DNA of 41,832 bases from Candidatus Brevibacterium intestinigallinarum. Its GTDB lineage: Bacteria > Actinomycetota > Actinomycetes > Actinomycetales > Brevibacteriaceae. The first letter of the stretch is position 1. Each line of letters starts with the position of its first letter. This document shows, piece by piece, positions 7,215 through 14,900 of the stretch. The notes beneath the pieces are model-generated. The model worked only from the letters and a program-made list of their open reading frames with translations, was not told where the DNA came from and ran no database searches. The stretch lies in assembly GCA_019117325.1 (NCBI GenBank), contig DWZY01000205.1, positions 1 to 41,832 on the forward strand. Reading direction: 5' to 3'. Made by a program: the position numbers and the translations under genes.

Positions 7215-7220
7215 CGCAGG
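7191..7220 (+). repeat. 14-base tandem duplication across SURF1 stop
   Basis: GCCGCTGACGCAGG occurs at 7191-7204 and again at 7207-7220, a period of 16 bases. Sixteen is not a multiple of three, so the second copy is read in another frame and supplies the TGA stop at 7212-7214. Confidence 0.8.
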
Positions 7221-7230
7221 TGCAGGCGCC

Positions 7231-8829
7231 TCAGGCGAGGGTGACGAGGTCCAGGTAGCTCGAGGACCAGTGGTCCTCATCGCCGTCCGGCAGCAGCAGC
7301 ACGCGATCCGGATCGAGGGCCTCGACGGCGCCCTCATCGTGGGTGACGAGGATGATCGCACCCTCGTAGCGCCGGATGGCGGAGAGGATCTCCTCGCGAC
7401 TGGCCGGATCGAGGTTGTTCGTGGGCTCGTCGAGCAGCAGGACGTTCGCGCTGGAGACGACGAGGGTCGCGAGCGCCAGGCGCGTCTTCTCACCGCCGGA
7501 GAGCACGCGGGCCGGCTTGTGCACGTCCTCGCCCGTGAAGAGGAACGAGCCCAGGACGGTCCGCACCCCCGTGTCATCGAGGTGCGGCGACTGGGAGCGC
7601 ATGTTCTCCAGCACGGACCGGTCCAGGTCGAGCGTCTCGTGCTCCTGCGCGTAGTAGCCCAGCTTGAGCCCGTGACCGGGCACCACCTCACCGGAATCCG
7701 GCTCCTCAACGCCGGCCAGCAGGCGCAGCAGCGTCGTCTTGCCCGCTCCGTTGAAGCCCAGGACGACGACGCGGGTGCCGCGGTCGATGGCCAGGTCGAC
7801 GCCCGTGAACACCTCGGTCGACCCGTAGGACTTGCTGAGGCCCTCCGCGGTGAGCGGGACGCGGCCGCACGCGGCGGGCGCGGGGAAGCGCAGGTGCGCC
7901 ACCTTGTCCGCGGCTCTCTCGGCCTCGAGCCCCTCGAGCATCCGATCTGCGCGCTTGGCCATGTTCTGCGCCGCGACGGTCTTCGTCGCCTTCGCCCGCA
8001 TCTTGTCCGCCTGCGCGTGGAGCGCCGCCGCCTTCTTCTCCGCGTTCGCCCGCTCCCGGCGCCTCCGGCGCTCGTCGGCCTCGCGCTGGCGCAGGTACTG
8101 CCGGTACGTCATCGCGTAGATGTCGATGACCTGGCGGTTCGCATCGAGGAAGAACACCTTGTTGACGACCTCGTCGATGAGGGCGAGGTCGTGCGAGATG
8201 ATGACGAGCCCGCCGGAATACGTCTTGAGGTAGTCCCGCAGCCAGAGGACGGATTCCGCGTCCAGGTGGTTCGTGGGCTCATCGAGGATCATCGTGTCCG
8301 GCGCGGCGAAGAGGATCCGTGCGAGCTCGACGCGACGGCGCTGGCCGCCGGAGAGCGTGTCGAGCGTCTGCGACAGCAGCGCCTCGTCGATGCCCAGGTT
8401 CGCGGCGATCGAGAACGCCTCCGATTCCGCCGCGTAGCCGCCGGCCGCGACGAACTCCGCCTCGATGCGCGGGTACCGGTTGATCGCCTTCTCCATGACG
8501 GCCGGATCCGGCGAGGACATCTGCTCCTCCGCCTTCCGCATGCGGCGGGCCAGCACGTCCAGGTCGCGGGCGCCCAGGATCCGCTCGCGACCGGTCGACT
8601 TGGGGTCGCCGGCGCGGGGGTCCTGCGGCAGGTAGCCCACCGTGCCCGAGGTCGTGACCGAGCCCTCACTGGGCAGCACCTCGGACATGAGGACACGGGT
8701 GAGGGTCGTCTTGCCCGCACCGTTGCGTCCCACGAGACCCACGCGGTCGCCGCGGTCGACGCGGAAGGTGACACCCGACATGAGGGTGCGCGAGCCCACG
8801 GTGATGCCGAGGTCGGTCGCAGAGATCAT
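7231..8829 (-). CDS. ABC-F family ATPase
   Basis: A 532-residue protein with two ABC ATPase domains and no membrane segment, as in the ABC-F class that acts on the ribosome (Uup, EttA and antibiotic target-protection proteins). Domain 1 has GRNGAGKTT (residues 34-42), LSGGQRRR and DEPTNHLD. Domain 2 has GFNGAGKTT, LSGGEKTR and DEPTNNLD. Between them is an Arg/Lys/Ala-rich helical linker (about residues 240-305), the P-site tRNA interaction motif region of this class. Within domain 1 a charged arm-like insertion (RMRKAEEQM) is visible. It starts at ATG, overlapping the RNase HI stop by four bases. There is no C-terminal extension of the kind seen in known resistance proteins, so a housekeeping role is more likely than resistance, but this cannot be settled from sequence. 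Confidence 0.88.
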   Translation of the reverse strand: MISATDLGITVGSRTLMSGVTFRVDRGDRVGLVGRNGAGKTTLTRVLMSEVLPSEGSVTTSGTVGYLPQDPRAGDPKSTGRERILGARDLDVLARRMRKAEEQMSSPDPAVMEKAINRYPRIEAEFVAAGGYAAESEAFSIAANLGIDEALLSQTLDTLSGGQRRRVELARILFAAPDTMILDEPTNHLDAESVLWLRDYLKTYSGGLVIISHDLALIDEVVNKVFFLDANRQVIDIYAMTYRQYLRQREADERRRRRERANAEKKAAALHAQADKMRAKATKTVAAQNMAKRADRMLEGLEAERAADKVAHLRFPAPAACGRVPLTAEGLSKSYGSTEVFTGVDLAIDRGTRVVVLGFNGAGKTTLLRLLAGVEEPDSGEVVPGHGLKLGYYAQEHETLDLDRSVLENMRSQSPHLDDTGVRTVLGSFLFTGEDVHKPARVLSGGEKTRLALATLVVSSANVLLLDEPTNNLDPASREEILSAIRRYEGAIILVTHDEGAVEALDPDRVLLLPDGDEDHWSSSYLDLVTLA

Positions 8830-9500
8830 GAGCGGGCCTCCCAGCCGGAGCGGATGAGGTGGGCGAGCAGGTCCTGCGCGGTGCGCCCGGTCGCCCGGGC
8901 CTCGGCGACGATGGCATCGGCCAGGCCGGCCTCGAGCGGGCAGGAGACGACGACGGTGCGCGCGGGTGCGGGGGCCTCGGCGGCGGGTGCCTCCCCTCCC
9001 CCGGGACCGGTGTCCCCACGGTCGTGCCCCCCGAAGCCGGGGCCGGCATCGACGGGACGACCCGCGCGCATCGCCTCGGCAGCGCCGCGGGCGCGGTCAT
9101 CGGCCGCCTCATTGAGCGGATGCCCCGCGTGTCCCTTGACCCACTCGAAGCGGACCCGGTGCCCCGCGGCCTCACGGGCCGTCATGAGCTCGTCGAGCCG
9201 CTCCATCTGATCACGGTTGAGGACGTCCTCGCGGTTCGCCTTCTTCCAGCCCTGCAGCTTCCACTTGGGCATCCACTTGGTGATCGAGTTGATGACGTAC
9301 TTCGAGTCGCAGAGGACGTGCAGGTCGGGTTCGTCCGCCGCGGCGGTGAGGAGCTCGATGACCGCCTGCAGCTCACCGCGGTTGTTCGTCGACTCCGCCC
9401 AGCCGCCCGCGGCCCACCGGTCCTCGTCGATGAACCACGCCCAGCCGGCGGGTCCGGGGTTGCCGAGTGCCGAGCCATCGACGGCGGCGGTGAGCGTCAC
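8826..9500 (-). CDS. rnhA: Ribonuclease HI with C-terminal extension
   Basis: A 224-residue type 1 RNase H that cuts RNA in RNA-DNA hybrids. The catalytic DEDD set is present: Asp8 (VDGS), Glu43 (NNRGELQA), Asp65 (LCDSKYV) and Asp134 (EAADDRARG), together with the handle region (WMPKWKLQGWKK) and conserved His124. Residues 1-140 make a full-length enzyme. The other 84 residues are a Gly/Pro/Ala linker and a final 40-residue helix-rich domain that looks like a ribbon-helix-helix fold (a VVVS strand, then two helices with GRTAQDLLAHLIRSGW). The start is taken at the GTG at 9500, which has GGAG 6 bases upstream. The ATG at 9545 is rejected because it lies inside the TAGCAT promoter box. It is coupled to the ABC-F gene by a four-base overlap. 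Confidence 0.9.
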   Translation of the reverse strand: MTLTAAVDGSALGNPGPAGWAWFIDEDRWAAGGWAESTNNRGELQAVIELLTAAADEPDLHVLCDSKYVINSITKWMPKWKLQGWKKANREDVLNRDQMERLDELMTAREAAGHRVRFEWVKGHAGHPLNEAADDRARGAAEAMRAGRPVDAGPGFGGHDRGDTGPGGGEAPAAEAPAPARTVVVSCPLEAGLADAIVAEARATGRTAQDLLAHLIRSGWEARS

Positions 9501-9543
9501 AGAATCTCCATCCAGGGGAAGCAGGGGGTGCGAGGGCCACACC

Positions 9544-9549
9544 ATGCTA
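9544..9549 (-). promoter_or_regulatory. -10 box for rnhA and ABC-F gene
   Basis: The minus strand reads TAGCAT, predicting a start near 9537 and a leader of about 36 bases with a Shine-Dalgarno before GTG 9500. It supports the shorter RNase HI start. Confidence 0.4.
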
Positions 9550-9562
9550 CCGGTGCGTGGCT

Positions 9563-9568
9563 TACTCT
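9563..9568 (+). promoter_or_regulatory. -10 box of leaderless metallopeptidase gene
   Basis: TACTCT, then 6 bases, then the ATG at 9575, with no purine-rich ribosome site between them. This fits leaderless transcription. Confidence 0.55.
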
Positions 9569-9574
9569 TCTGTC

Positions 9575-10477
9575 ATGTCCTTCAGACCCGATGCCCAGCT
9601 CGACGCCTCGCAGGTGTCCCGCGGTTCCCGCCGGCGCGGCGGCACGATCGCCGTGGGAGGCGGCGCGGGCGTACTCGTCCTCATCGTGGGCGCGCTGCTC
9701 TTCGGTCCGGAGTTCGCACTCCAGCAGCTGACCGGGGTCGGCCAGTCGATCGAGACCGGAACGGTGGGCCAGGATGACGACCTCGCGCAGAAGTGCCGGA
9801 CCGGCGAGGACGCGAACGCGGACGTCGAGTGCCGCGTGGTCGGCACGGTCAACAGCCTCAACGCGTACTGGGCGGGCGGCGGCGCCCGCGACCTGGGCGT
9901 CGACTACCGGGCACCGCAGGCGGTCCTCACGAGCGGGACGTGGGACACGGCGTGCGGGACGGGGACCTCGGCGATGGGGCCGTTCTACTGCTCCGGTGAC
10001 GAGACCGCCTACTTCGACGTCGACTTCTTCGACGATCTGCGAACGCAGTACGGGGCGGATGCGGGATCGCTGCCCGAGGAGTACGTCGTCGCCCACGAGT
10101 TCGGGCACCACATGCAGAATCTGACGGGCGTGCTCGCGCGGACGCGGGACGGCCAGACCGGGCCGCAGTCGAACGCGGTGCGCGCAGAGCTCCAGGCCGA
10201 CTGCTTCGCGGGCGCCTGGGCCGCGAATGCGGCGACGACCCCCGACCCGTCGACGGGGAGGCCGTTCCTGCAGCCCCTCACCCGCGCGGATGTCGAGGCC
10301 GCGCTGTCCGCGGCCGAGGCGATCGGCGACGACCGGATCCAGCAGACCGCGCAGGGACGGGTCACACCGGAGAACTTCACCCACGGGTCCGCGGAGCAGC
10401 GGATGGAGTGGTTCGCGACCGGATACGACGAAGCCTCACCGGCCGCGTGCGACACGTTCGCGGCCGATGAGGTGTGA
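9575..10477 (+). CDS. YpfJ-type neutral zinc metallopeptidase, membrane-anchored
   Basis: A 300-residue member of the putative neutral zinc metallopeptidase family (YpfJ/KPN_00809). A basic N-terminus (RGSRRRGG) and one membrane helix (about residues 24-44) anchor it with the catalytic domain outside. The zinc motif HEFGHH is at 174-179, with Glu175 as the general base; RAELQADCFAG at 203-213 supplies the likely third ligand, Glu205. Four or more Cys residues (74, 86, 127, 139) lie in the exported part and could form disulfides. The family's YWAGGGARDL and GPFYCSGDETAYFDVDFF segments are clear. It is a single-gene unit between the divergent RNase HI operon and the convergent suf operon. The physiological substrate is unknown. 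Confidence 0.85.
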   Translation: MSFRPDAQLDASQVSRGSRRRGGTIAVGGGAGVLVLIVGALLFGPEFALQQLTGVGQSIETGTVGQDDDLAQKCRTGEDANADVECRVVGTVNSLNAYWAGGGARDLGVDYRAPQAVLTSGTWDTACGTGTSAMGPFYCSGDETAYFDVDFFDDLRTQYGADAGSLPEEYVVAHEFGHHMQNLTGVLARTRDGQTGPQSNAVRAELQADCFAGAWAANAATTPDPSTGRPFLQPLTRADVEAALSAAEAIGDDRIQQTAQGRVTPENFTHGSAEQRMEWFATGYDEASPAACDTFAADEV

Positions 10478-10503
10478 CGCTCAGATCCTCAGAGGCAGAG
10501 GGC

Positions 10504-10839
10504 TCAGATGTTGAAGCCCAGCGCGCGCATCTGCTCGCGCCCGTCCTCCGTGATCTTCTCCGGACCCCACGGCGGCATCCAGACCCAGTTGAGGCGGAAC
10601 GCCGGCACGATGCCGTCGAGCGCCTGGGCCACCTGGTCCTCGATGACATCCGTGAGCGGGCAGGCGGCGGAGGTCAGCGTCATCTCGATGACGGCCACGC
10701 CCTCCTCGTCGACGGATGCTCCGTAGAGCAGGCCCAGGTCGACGACATTGACACCCAGCTCCGGGTCCATGACGTCGTAGAGCGCCTCCGTCACCTCTTC
10801 GGGTGTGGCGGCTGTCGGTGAGTCGATGACATCGGTCAT
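10504..10839 (-). CDS. sufT: SufT-type Fe-S assembly protein (MIP18/DUF59)
   Basis: A 111-residue small DUF59 (MIP18/PaaD-like) protein, the last gene of the suf operon. Family features are VMDPELGVNVVDLGLLYG near residue 25, then MTLTSAACPLTDVIEDQV with the conserved Cys, and the C-terminal WMPPWGPEKITEDGREQMRALGF that is typical of the SufT group. SufT proteins help deliver clusters to target enzymes, especially when demand is high. The ATG at 10839 is preferred because AGGAG lies 8 bases upstream. A GTG three codons earlier leaves no room for a ribosome site. The stop of sufU is 5 bases before this start. It converges with the metallopeptidase gene across 26 bases, where I see no strong terminator. 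Confidence 0.88.
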   Translation of the reverse strand: MTDVIDSPTAATPEEVTEALYDVMDPELGVNVVDLGLLYGASVDEEGVAVIEMTLTSAACPLTDVIEDQVAQALDGIVPAFRLNWVWMPPWGPEKITEDGREQMRALGFNI

Positions 10840-10844
10840 GGTGA

Positions 10845-11312
10845 TCACTCCTTCTCTGTGTCAGTCTGCGCCAGTGCGTCCTCGAACGCCACCCAGGCGA
10901 GCAGCGCGCACTTGATGCGACCGGGGAAGCGCGACACCCCGTGGAATGCGGCGGCGTCCTCGAGGAGGTCCTCGTCGGGTTCGCCGCGGCCGCGCGAATC
11001 CATGAGAGCGCGGAAGGCGGGGATGACCTCCTCGCGGAAGCGCTGGGGGCCGTGCTCGGTCAGCAGCTCGCTCGCGACGGAGGCCGAGGCCATCGAGATC
11101 GAGCAGCCCGCCCCCTCCCAGCGGTGCTCGCGGGCGAGGTCCGCGCCGGGTCCGGCCTCGACGGTGATCTCGTCGCCGCAGGTGGGGTTCACCTGGTGCG
11201 ACGAGCCGAAGCCCGCCGGCCGCGGGACCGGCGCCAGCAGGGTGCCGGCGCCGCTCCTCTCGCGCGCGTGGTCGAGGATGACCTGCTGGTAGAGCTGCGT
11301 GAGGTCCGTCAC
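10845..11312 (-). CDS. sufU: SufU Fe-S assembly protein
   Basis: A 155-residue SufU, the zinc protein that accepts sulfur from SufS and passes it to SufB. The three conserved Cys are visible: Cys45 in NPTCGDE, Cys70 in GAGCSISMASAS and Cys135 in RIKCALLAW; the Asp after the first Cys is the fourth zinc ligand of the family. It has the short insertion before the last Cys that separates SufU from IscU. The start is GTG, overlapping the sufS stop by four bases, so translation of the desulfurase and its partner is coupled. It could be named IscU-like by general searches, but its place directly after sufS and the SufU pattern make SufU the better name. Confidence 0.92.
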   Translation of the reverse strand: MTDLTQLYQQVILDHARERSGAGTLLAPVPRPAGFGSSHQVNPTCGDEITVEAGPGADLAREHRWEGAGCSISMASASVASELLTEHGPQRFREEVIPAFRALMDSRGRGEPDEDLLEDAAAFHGVSRFPGRIKCALLAWVAFEDALAQTDTEKE

Positions 11313-12580
11313 GCTGCGACTCCGAAGAACGCGCGCACCTCGGCGAGTGCGGCGAGGAACTGCTCGACGTCCTGCTCATCCGTGTAGATCGCGGAGCTCA
11401 CGCGCGTCGAGGCGGTGATCCCGTACCGGCGGTGCAGCGGCTGCGCGCAGTGGTGGCCCACCCGCGCCGCGACCCCGCGGGCGTCGAGGAACTGCCCCAC
11501 ATCGTGAGCGTGGACTCCCTCGACGTCGAACGACACCGTGCCGATCCGCAGCGACGCATCGAGCGGACCCAGCACGCGCATGCCGGGGACCGCCCGGACA
11601 CCCGCGAGCAGGGCCTCGCCGATGGCGGCCTCGTGGGCCGCGACCGTCTCCATCCCCGTCTCCGCGAGGTAGTCGACGGCAGCCGCGAGTCCCACGATCT
11701 GCGCGACCGGCTGCGTGCCGGCCTCGAAGCGCTGGGGAGCGGGCAGGAACTGCGTCTCCTCCAACGTCACGGTCGTGATCATGGAACCGCCGGTCAGCAC
11801 GGGCGGCAGAGCGTCCAGCAGCTCCTTCCGCCCGTACAGTGCGCCGATGCCGGTGGGGCCCAGCATCTTGTGCCCGGAGAACGCGGCGAAGTCCACGTCC
11901 AGCGCGTGCAGGTCCAGCGGCAGGTGCGCCGCGGACTGGCACGCGTCGAGGACGGTGAGCGCCCCGACCTGACGGGCACGGTCGACGAGGCGGGCGGCGT
12001 CGTTGATCGTGCCCAGCACGTTGGAGACGTGCGTGAACGCGAGGACCGCCGTCGACTCGTCGACGATCGCATCCAGGTCGCTCAGATCCAGGCGTCCGTC
12101 ATCCGTGAGCGGGAGCCAGCGCAGGCGCGCCCCGGTCCGGGCGGCGAGCTGCTGCCACGGGACCAGGTTCGCGTGATGCTCCATCTCCGTCACGACGATG
12201 GTCTCCCCCGGGCCCACGCGGAACCGGGCGGCGTCTGCTCCGCCCAGGCCGGCCGAGGCGTTCGCGAAGCCGTACGCCACCAGGTTGAGCGCCTCGGTGG
12301 CGTTCTTCGTCCAGACGATCTCGTCCGTGTCCGCGCCCACGAAGCGGGCGACCGCCTCGCGGGAGGCCTCGAACACCTCCGTCGCCTCCACCGCGAGGGT
12401 GTGAGCCCCGCGGTGGACGGCGGCGTTGCTGCGAGTCAGGAAGTCCTGCTCCGCATCGATGACGCACGTGGGCTTCTGCGCGGTCGCGCCGGAGTCCAGG
12501 TAGGCCAGGCGATGCCCGCCCACCGTCCGCTCCAGCAGCGGGAAGTCTCCGCGCACGCGCGCGGTCTCGAGGGAATCCAT
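11309..12580 (-). CDS. sufS: Cysteine desulfurase SufS
   Basis: A 423-residue PLP enzyme that takes sulfur from cysteine as a persulfide for Fe-S assembly. The PLP lysine is Lys238 in FSGHKMLGPTGIGALYG. The persulfide cysteine is Cys378 in RVGHHCAQPLH, in the short-loop form of group II desulfurases, which need SufU for activity. The N-terminal LDSGATAQKP and EHHANLVPWQ segments also match the family. The ATG start follows the sufC stop by 13 bases; the ribosome site (GAGGCTGA) is modest, suggesting coupling. It is made together with sufU, which overlaps its end. Confidence 0.95.
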   Translation of the reverse strand: MDSLETARVRGDFPLLERTVGGHRLAYLDSGATAQKPTCVIDAEQDFLTRSNAAVHRGAHTLAVEATEVFEASREAVARFVGADTDEIVWTKNATEALNLVAYGFANASAGLGGADAARFRVGPGETIVVTEMEHHANLVPWQQLAARTGARLRWLPLTDDGRLDLSDLDAIVDESTAVLAFTHVSNVLGTINDAARLVDRARQVGALTVLDACQSAAHLPLDLHALDVDFAAFSGHKMLGPTGIGALYGRKELLDALPPVLTGGSMITTVTLEETQFLPAPQRFEAGTQPVAQIVGLAAAVDYLAETGMETVAAHEAAIGEALLAGVRAVPGMRVLGPLDASLRIGTVSFDVEGVHAHDVGQFLDARGVAARVGHHCAQPLHRRYGITASTRVSSAIYTDEQDVEQFLAALAEVRAFFGVAA

Positions 12581-12593
12581 CGGGTGGTCAGCC

Positions 12594-13349
12594 TCAGGCG
12601 TCGACGAGGAAGCGGTCGTAGCCCTCGGACTCGAGACGGTCCGCGAGCTCGGGGCCGCCGGACTCGGCGACGCGCCCGTTGACGAGCACGTGGACGTGGT
12701 CCGGGCGGATGTACTGGAGGATCCGCGTGTAGTGCGTGATGAGCAGGACGCCCAGGTCGCTGCTCTCCTTCGCCGCGTTCACGCCCTCCGACACGATGCG
12801 CAGCGCGTCGACGTCCAGGCCGGAGTCCGTCTCGTCGAGGATCGCGAAGGCAGGCTTGAGCATCTGCAGCTGGAGGATCTCGTGGCGCTTCTTCTCGCCG
12901 CCGGAGAAGCCCTCGTTGACGCTGCGCGAGGCGAACTCGGGGTCCATCCGCAGGTTCTTCATGGACGCGGAGAGCTCCTTCGTCCAGGCGCGCAGCTTGG
13001 GGGCCTCGCCGTCGACCGCGGTCTTCGCGGTGCGGAGGAAGTTCGTGACGGTGACGCCGGGGACCTCGACGGGGTACTGCATCGCGAGGAACAGGCCCGC
13101 CTTCGCGCGCTCGTCGACGGACATCTCGAGGACGTCCTCGCCGTCGAGGGTGACGGAGCCGGAGGTGACCTCGTAGCGGGGGTGACCGGCCAGTGCGTAG
13201 GCCAGCGTCGACTTGCCGGACCCGTTGGGGCCCATGATCGCGTGGGTCTCGTTGCTGTTGATCTCCAGGGAGAGGCCCTTGAGGATCTCCTTCGTGCCGG
13301 ACTCCGTCTCGACGGAGACGTGCAGGTCCGTGATGCTGAGGGTGGTCAT
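12594..13349 (-). CDS. sufC: SufC Fe-S assembly ATPase
   Basis: A 251-residue ABC-type ATPase that drives the SufBCD scaffold. Motifs are Walker A GPNGSGKST near residue 40, signature FSGGEKKRHEILQL, the SufC-specific Walker B form LDETDSGLDVDAL (Thr rather than the usual Pro after the Glu), and the switch His in LLITHYTRILQYI. The segment MQYPVEVPGVTVTNFLR is the Q-loop typical of SufC. It starts at ATG with GAGGTAG upstream, 36 bases after the Rieske gene stop. It would act in the cytoplasm with SufB and SufD encoded upstream in the same operon. Confidence 0.95.
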   Translation of the reverse strand: MTTLSITDLHVSVETESGTKEILKGLSLEINSNETHAIMGPNGSGKSTLAYALAGHPRYEVTSGSVTLDGEDVLEMSVDERAKAGLFLAMQYPVEVPGVTVTNFLRTAKTAVDGEAPKLRAWTKELSASMKNLRMDPEFASRSVNEGFSGGEKKRHEILQLQMLKPAFAILDETDSGLDVDALRIVSEGVNAAKESSDLGVLLITHYTRILQYIRPDHVHVLVNGRVAESGGPELADRLESEGYDRFLVDA

Positions 13350-13385
13350 GACTACCTCGTATTCGTTCGTGTGTGGAAGCGTGTG

Positions 13386-13694
13386 TCAGTCGGGGATGCC
13401 GACGAAGATCTGTCCGTCCCGCTCATCGCAGGAGTAGACCTCGACCGGCTCGAAGGCCGGTGGGGAGGTGGGTTCGCCCGTGCGCAGATCGAAGGCGGAG
13501 CCGTGGAGCCAGCACTCGACGGTGCAGCCGACGACGTCGCCCTCGGCCAGTGACACCTCGCCGTGCGTGCAGATGTCGTCGATCGCGTGGACGGAGCCGT
13601 CTTCGGTGCGGACGACGCAGACCTCGCGATCGGAGACGACGACCCGCACGGCGGTGCCGGGGGTCAGGTCCGCGCTCGCGAGAACGGGCTCCAT
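13386..13694 (-). CDS. Rieske-type [2Fe-2S] ferredoxin of the suf operon
   Basis: A 102-residue small cytoplasmic Rieske ferredoxin. The cluster motif is complete: CTHGEVSLAEG gives Cys-x-His and CWLHGSAFDL gives Cys-x2-His, the non-heme dioxygenase ferredoxin form. Genes of this type lie between sufD and sufC in many actinobacterial suf operons. They are thought to supply electrons or act as early cluster acceptors, but this is not well proven. The start is either the ATG at 13694 used here, or a GTG at 13700 that overlaps the sufD stop by four bases as in several neighbours; the two differ by two residues. The ribosome site is weak for both, so coupling to sufD is likely. Confidence 0.9.
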   Translation of the reverse strand: MEPVLASADLTPGTAVRVVVSDREVCVVRTEDGSVHAIDDICTHGEVSLAEGDVVGCTVECWLHGSAFDLRTGEPTSPPAFEPVEVYSCDERDGQIFVGIPD

Positions 13695-13696
13695 GC

Positions 13697-14848
13697 TCAC
13701 TGGACCGTCCGCGAGAGCTCGTCCTCGATCTTCTGGCTGAGGACCTCTTCGATCTCCGGGATGCCGATCTTGAGGATGACCTCCTGGAAGAAGCCGCGCA
13801 CGACCAGGCGGCGCGCCTCCTCCTCCGGGATGCCGCGGCTCATGAGGTAGAAGAGGTGCTCCTCGTCGAACCGGCCGGTCGAGGAGGCGTGGCCCGCGCC
13901 CTCGATGTCGCCGGTCTCGATCTCCAGGTTGGGCACGGAGTCCGCGCGGGCGCCCTCGGTGAGGATGAGGTTGCGGTTGAGCTCGTACGTGTCGATGCCC
14001 AGGGCGTCGGGACGGATGAGGACGTCGCCCACCCACACGGTGCGCGCGTCCGTGCCCTGCAGCGCACCCTTGTACATGACGTTCGACGTCGCCTTGGGCG
14101 TGGTGTGGTCGATGTAGGTCCGGTGCTCGAGGTGCTGACCCGCGTCCGCGAAGTACAGGCCCAGGAGCTCCGCCTCGCCGCCGGGGCCGGTGTAGCGGAC
14201 GTTCGAGTTGAGGCGGACGATGTCGCCGCCCAGGCTCACCGCGATGTGGCGGTAGGTCGCGTCGCGGCCCACAAGCGCATCGTGCTGACCCAGGTGGACG
14301 GACCCGTCCTCCCACATCTGGAGAGACGCGAGCGTGAGGCCCGCCCCGTCGCCCACGACGACGGAGAGCAGCTCCGAGTAGCGCGCGCTGCCCTCGTGCT
14401 CGATGACGACGGTCGCCCGTGCGTGGGCGCCCACCGTCAGCACCGTGTGCGCGTGGACGGTGCCGTCGCCGGTGCCGTTCGCGCGGATGATGACCGGCTC
14501 GTCGAGCTCGGCGCCGTCCGCGATCGCGTAGTGGACGATCTCAGGTGCGCCGGCGGCCGCGAGGGCAGCCGGCCGGTCCTCGGGTGCGAGGATCCCGAGA
14601 TCGCGGGCGGCCTCGGCGGTGAGCGTCGTCCGGGTGACCCCGTCCGGCAGCTGCGCGTCGACCGTCAGCGAGGCGGACGCGGGCTCCTCGCTCAGCAGGT
14701 CGGCAAGGCGCTTGACCGGGGTGAAGCGCCACTCCTCCTCGCGACCGGTGACGGAGGGGAAGTCGGCGAGGTCGAAGCTGCGCGGCCGGTCCTGGCGTCC
14801 GTTGAGGAGGATCGGCAGGCCGGCGGGCTTGTCCAGTGTCTGTGTCAT
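13697..14848 (-). CDS. sufD: SufD Fe-S scaffold subunit
   Basis: A 383-residue SufD, the non-catalytic partner of SufB in the SufBC2D scaffold. It is a beta-helix protein with the family C-terminal pattern GAGHASSTGRFDEEHLFYLMSRGIPEEEARRLVVRGF, where the His in GHASSTG is the residue implicated in iron entry. The N-terminal half is variable, with REEEWRFTPVKRL as the usual early motif. It starts at ATG with AGGAG about 11 bases upstream and lies 52 bases after the sufB stop. The gap holds only a short GGATC/GATCC dyad and the ribosome site. The Rieske gene begins at or within its stop. Confidence 0.94.
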   Translation of the reverse strand: MTQTLDKPAGLPILLNGRQDRPRSFDLADFPSVTGREEEWRFTPVKRLADLLSEEPASASLTVDAQLPDGVTRTTLTAEAARDLGILAPEDRPAALAAAGAPEIVHYAIADGAELDEPVIIRANGTGDGTVHAHTVLTVGAHARATVVIEHEGSARYSELLSVVVGDGAGLTLASLQMWEDGSVHLGQHDALVGRDATYRHIAVSLGGDIVRLNSNVRYTGPGGEAELLGLYFADAGQHLEHRTYIDHTTPKATSNVMYKGALQGTDARTVWVGDVLIRPDALGIDTYELNRNLILTEGARADSVPNLEIETGDIEGAGHASSTGRFDEEHLFYLMSRGIPEEEARRLVVRGFFQEVILKIGIPEIEEVLSQKIEDELSRTVQ

Positions 14849-14900
14849 ATGTGTTCTGTCTCCTGGTGGTTCCGTGCGGGATGAGGGATCGGGGATCCGC

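Noticed and set aside
7231..8829. The ABC-F protein as an antibiotic resistance determinant
   Set aside because: It has no resistance-type C-terminal extension, sits in an operon with rnhA, and there are no mobility signs.
6982..9210. A 742-codon plus-strand frame opposite the ABC-F and RNase HI genes
   Set aside because: Antisense to two well-supported proteins, with no ribosome site or family resemblance.
9501..9545. A longer RNase HI starting at the ATG at 9545
   Set aside because: The ATG lies inside a likely -10 box, the extra residues are not part of the family, and the GTG at 9500 has a proper ribosome site.
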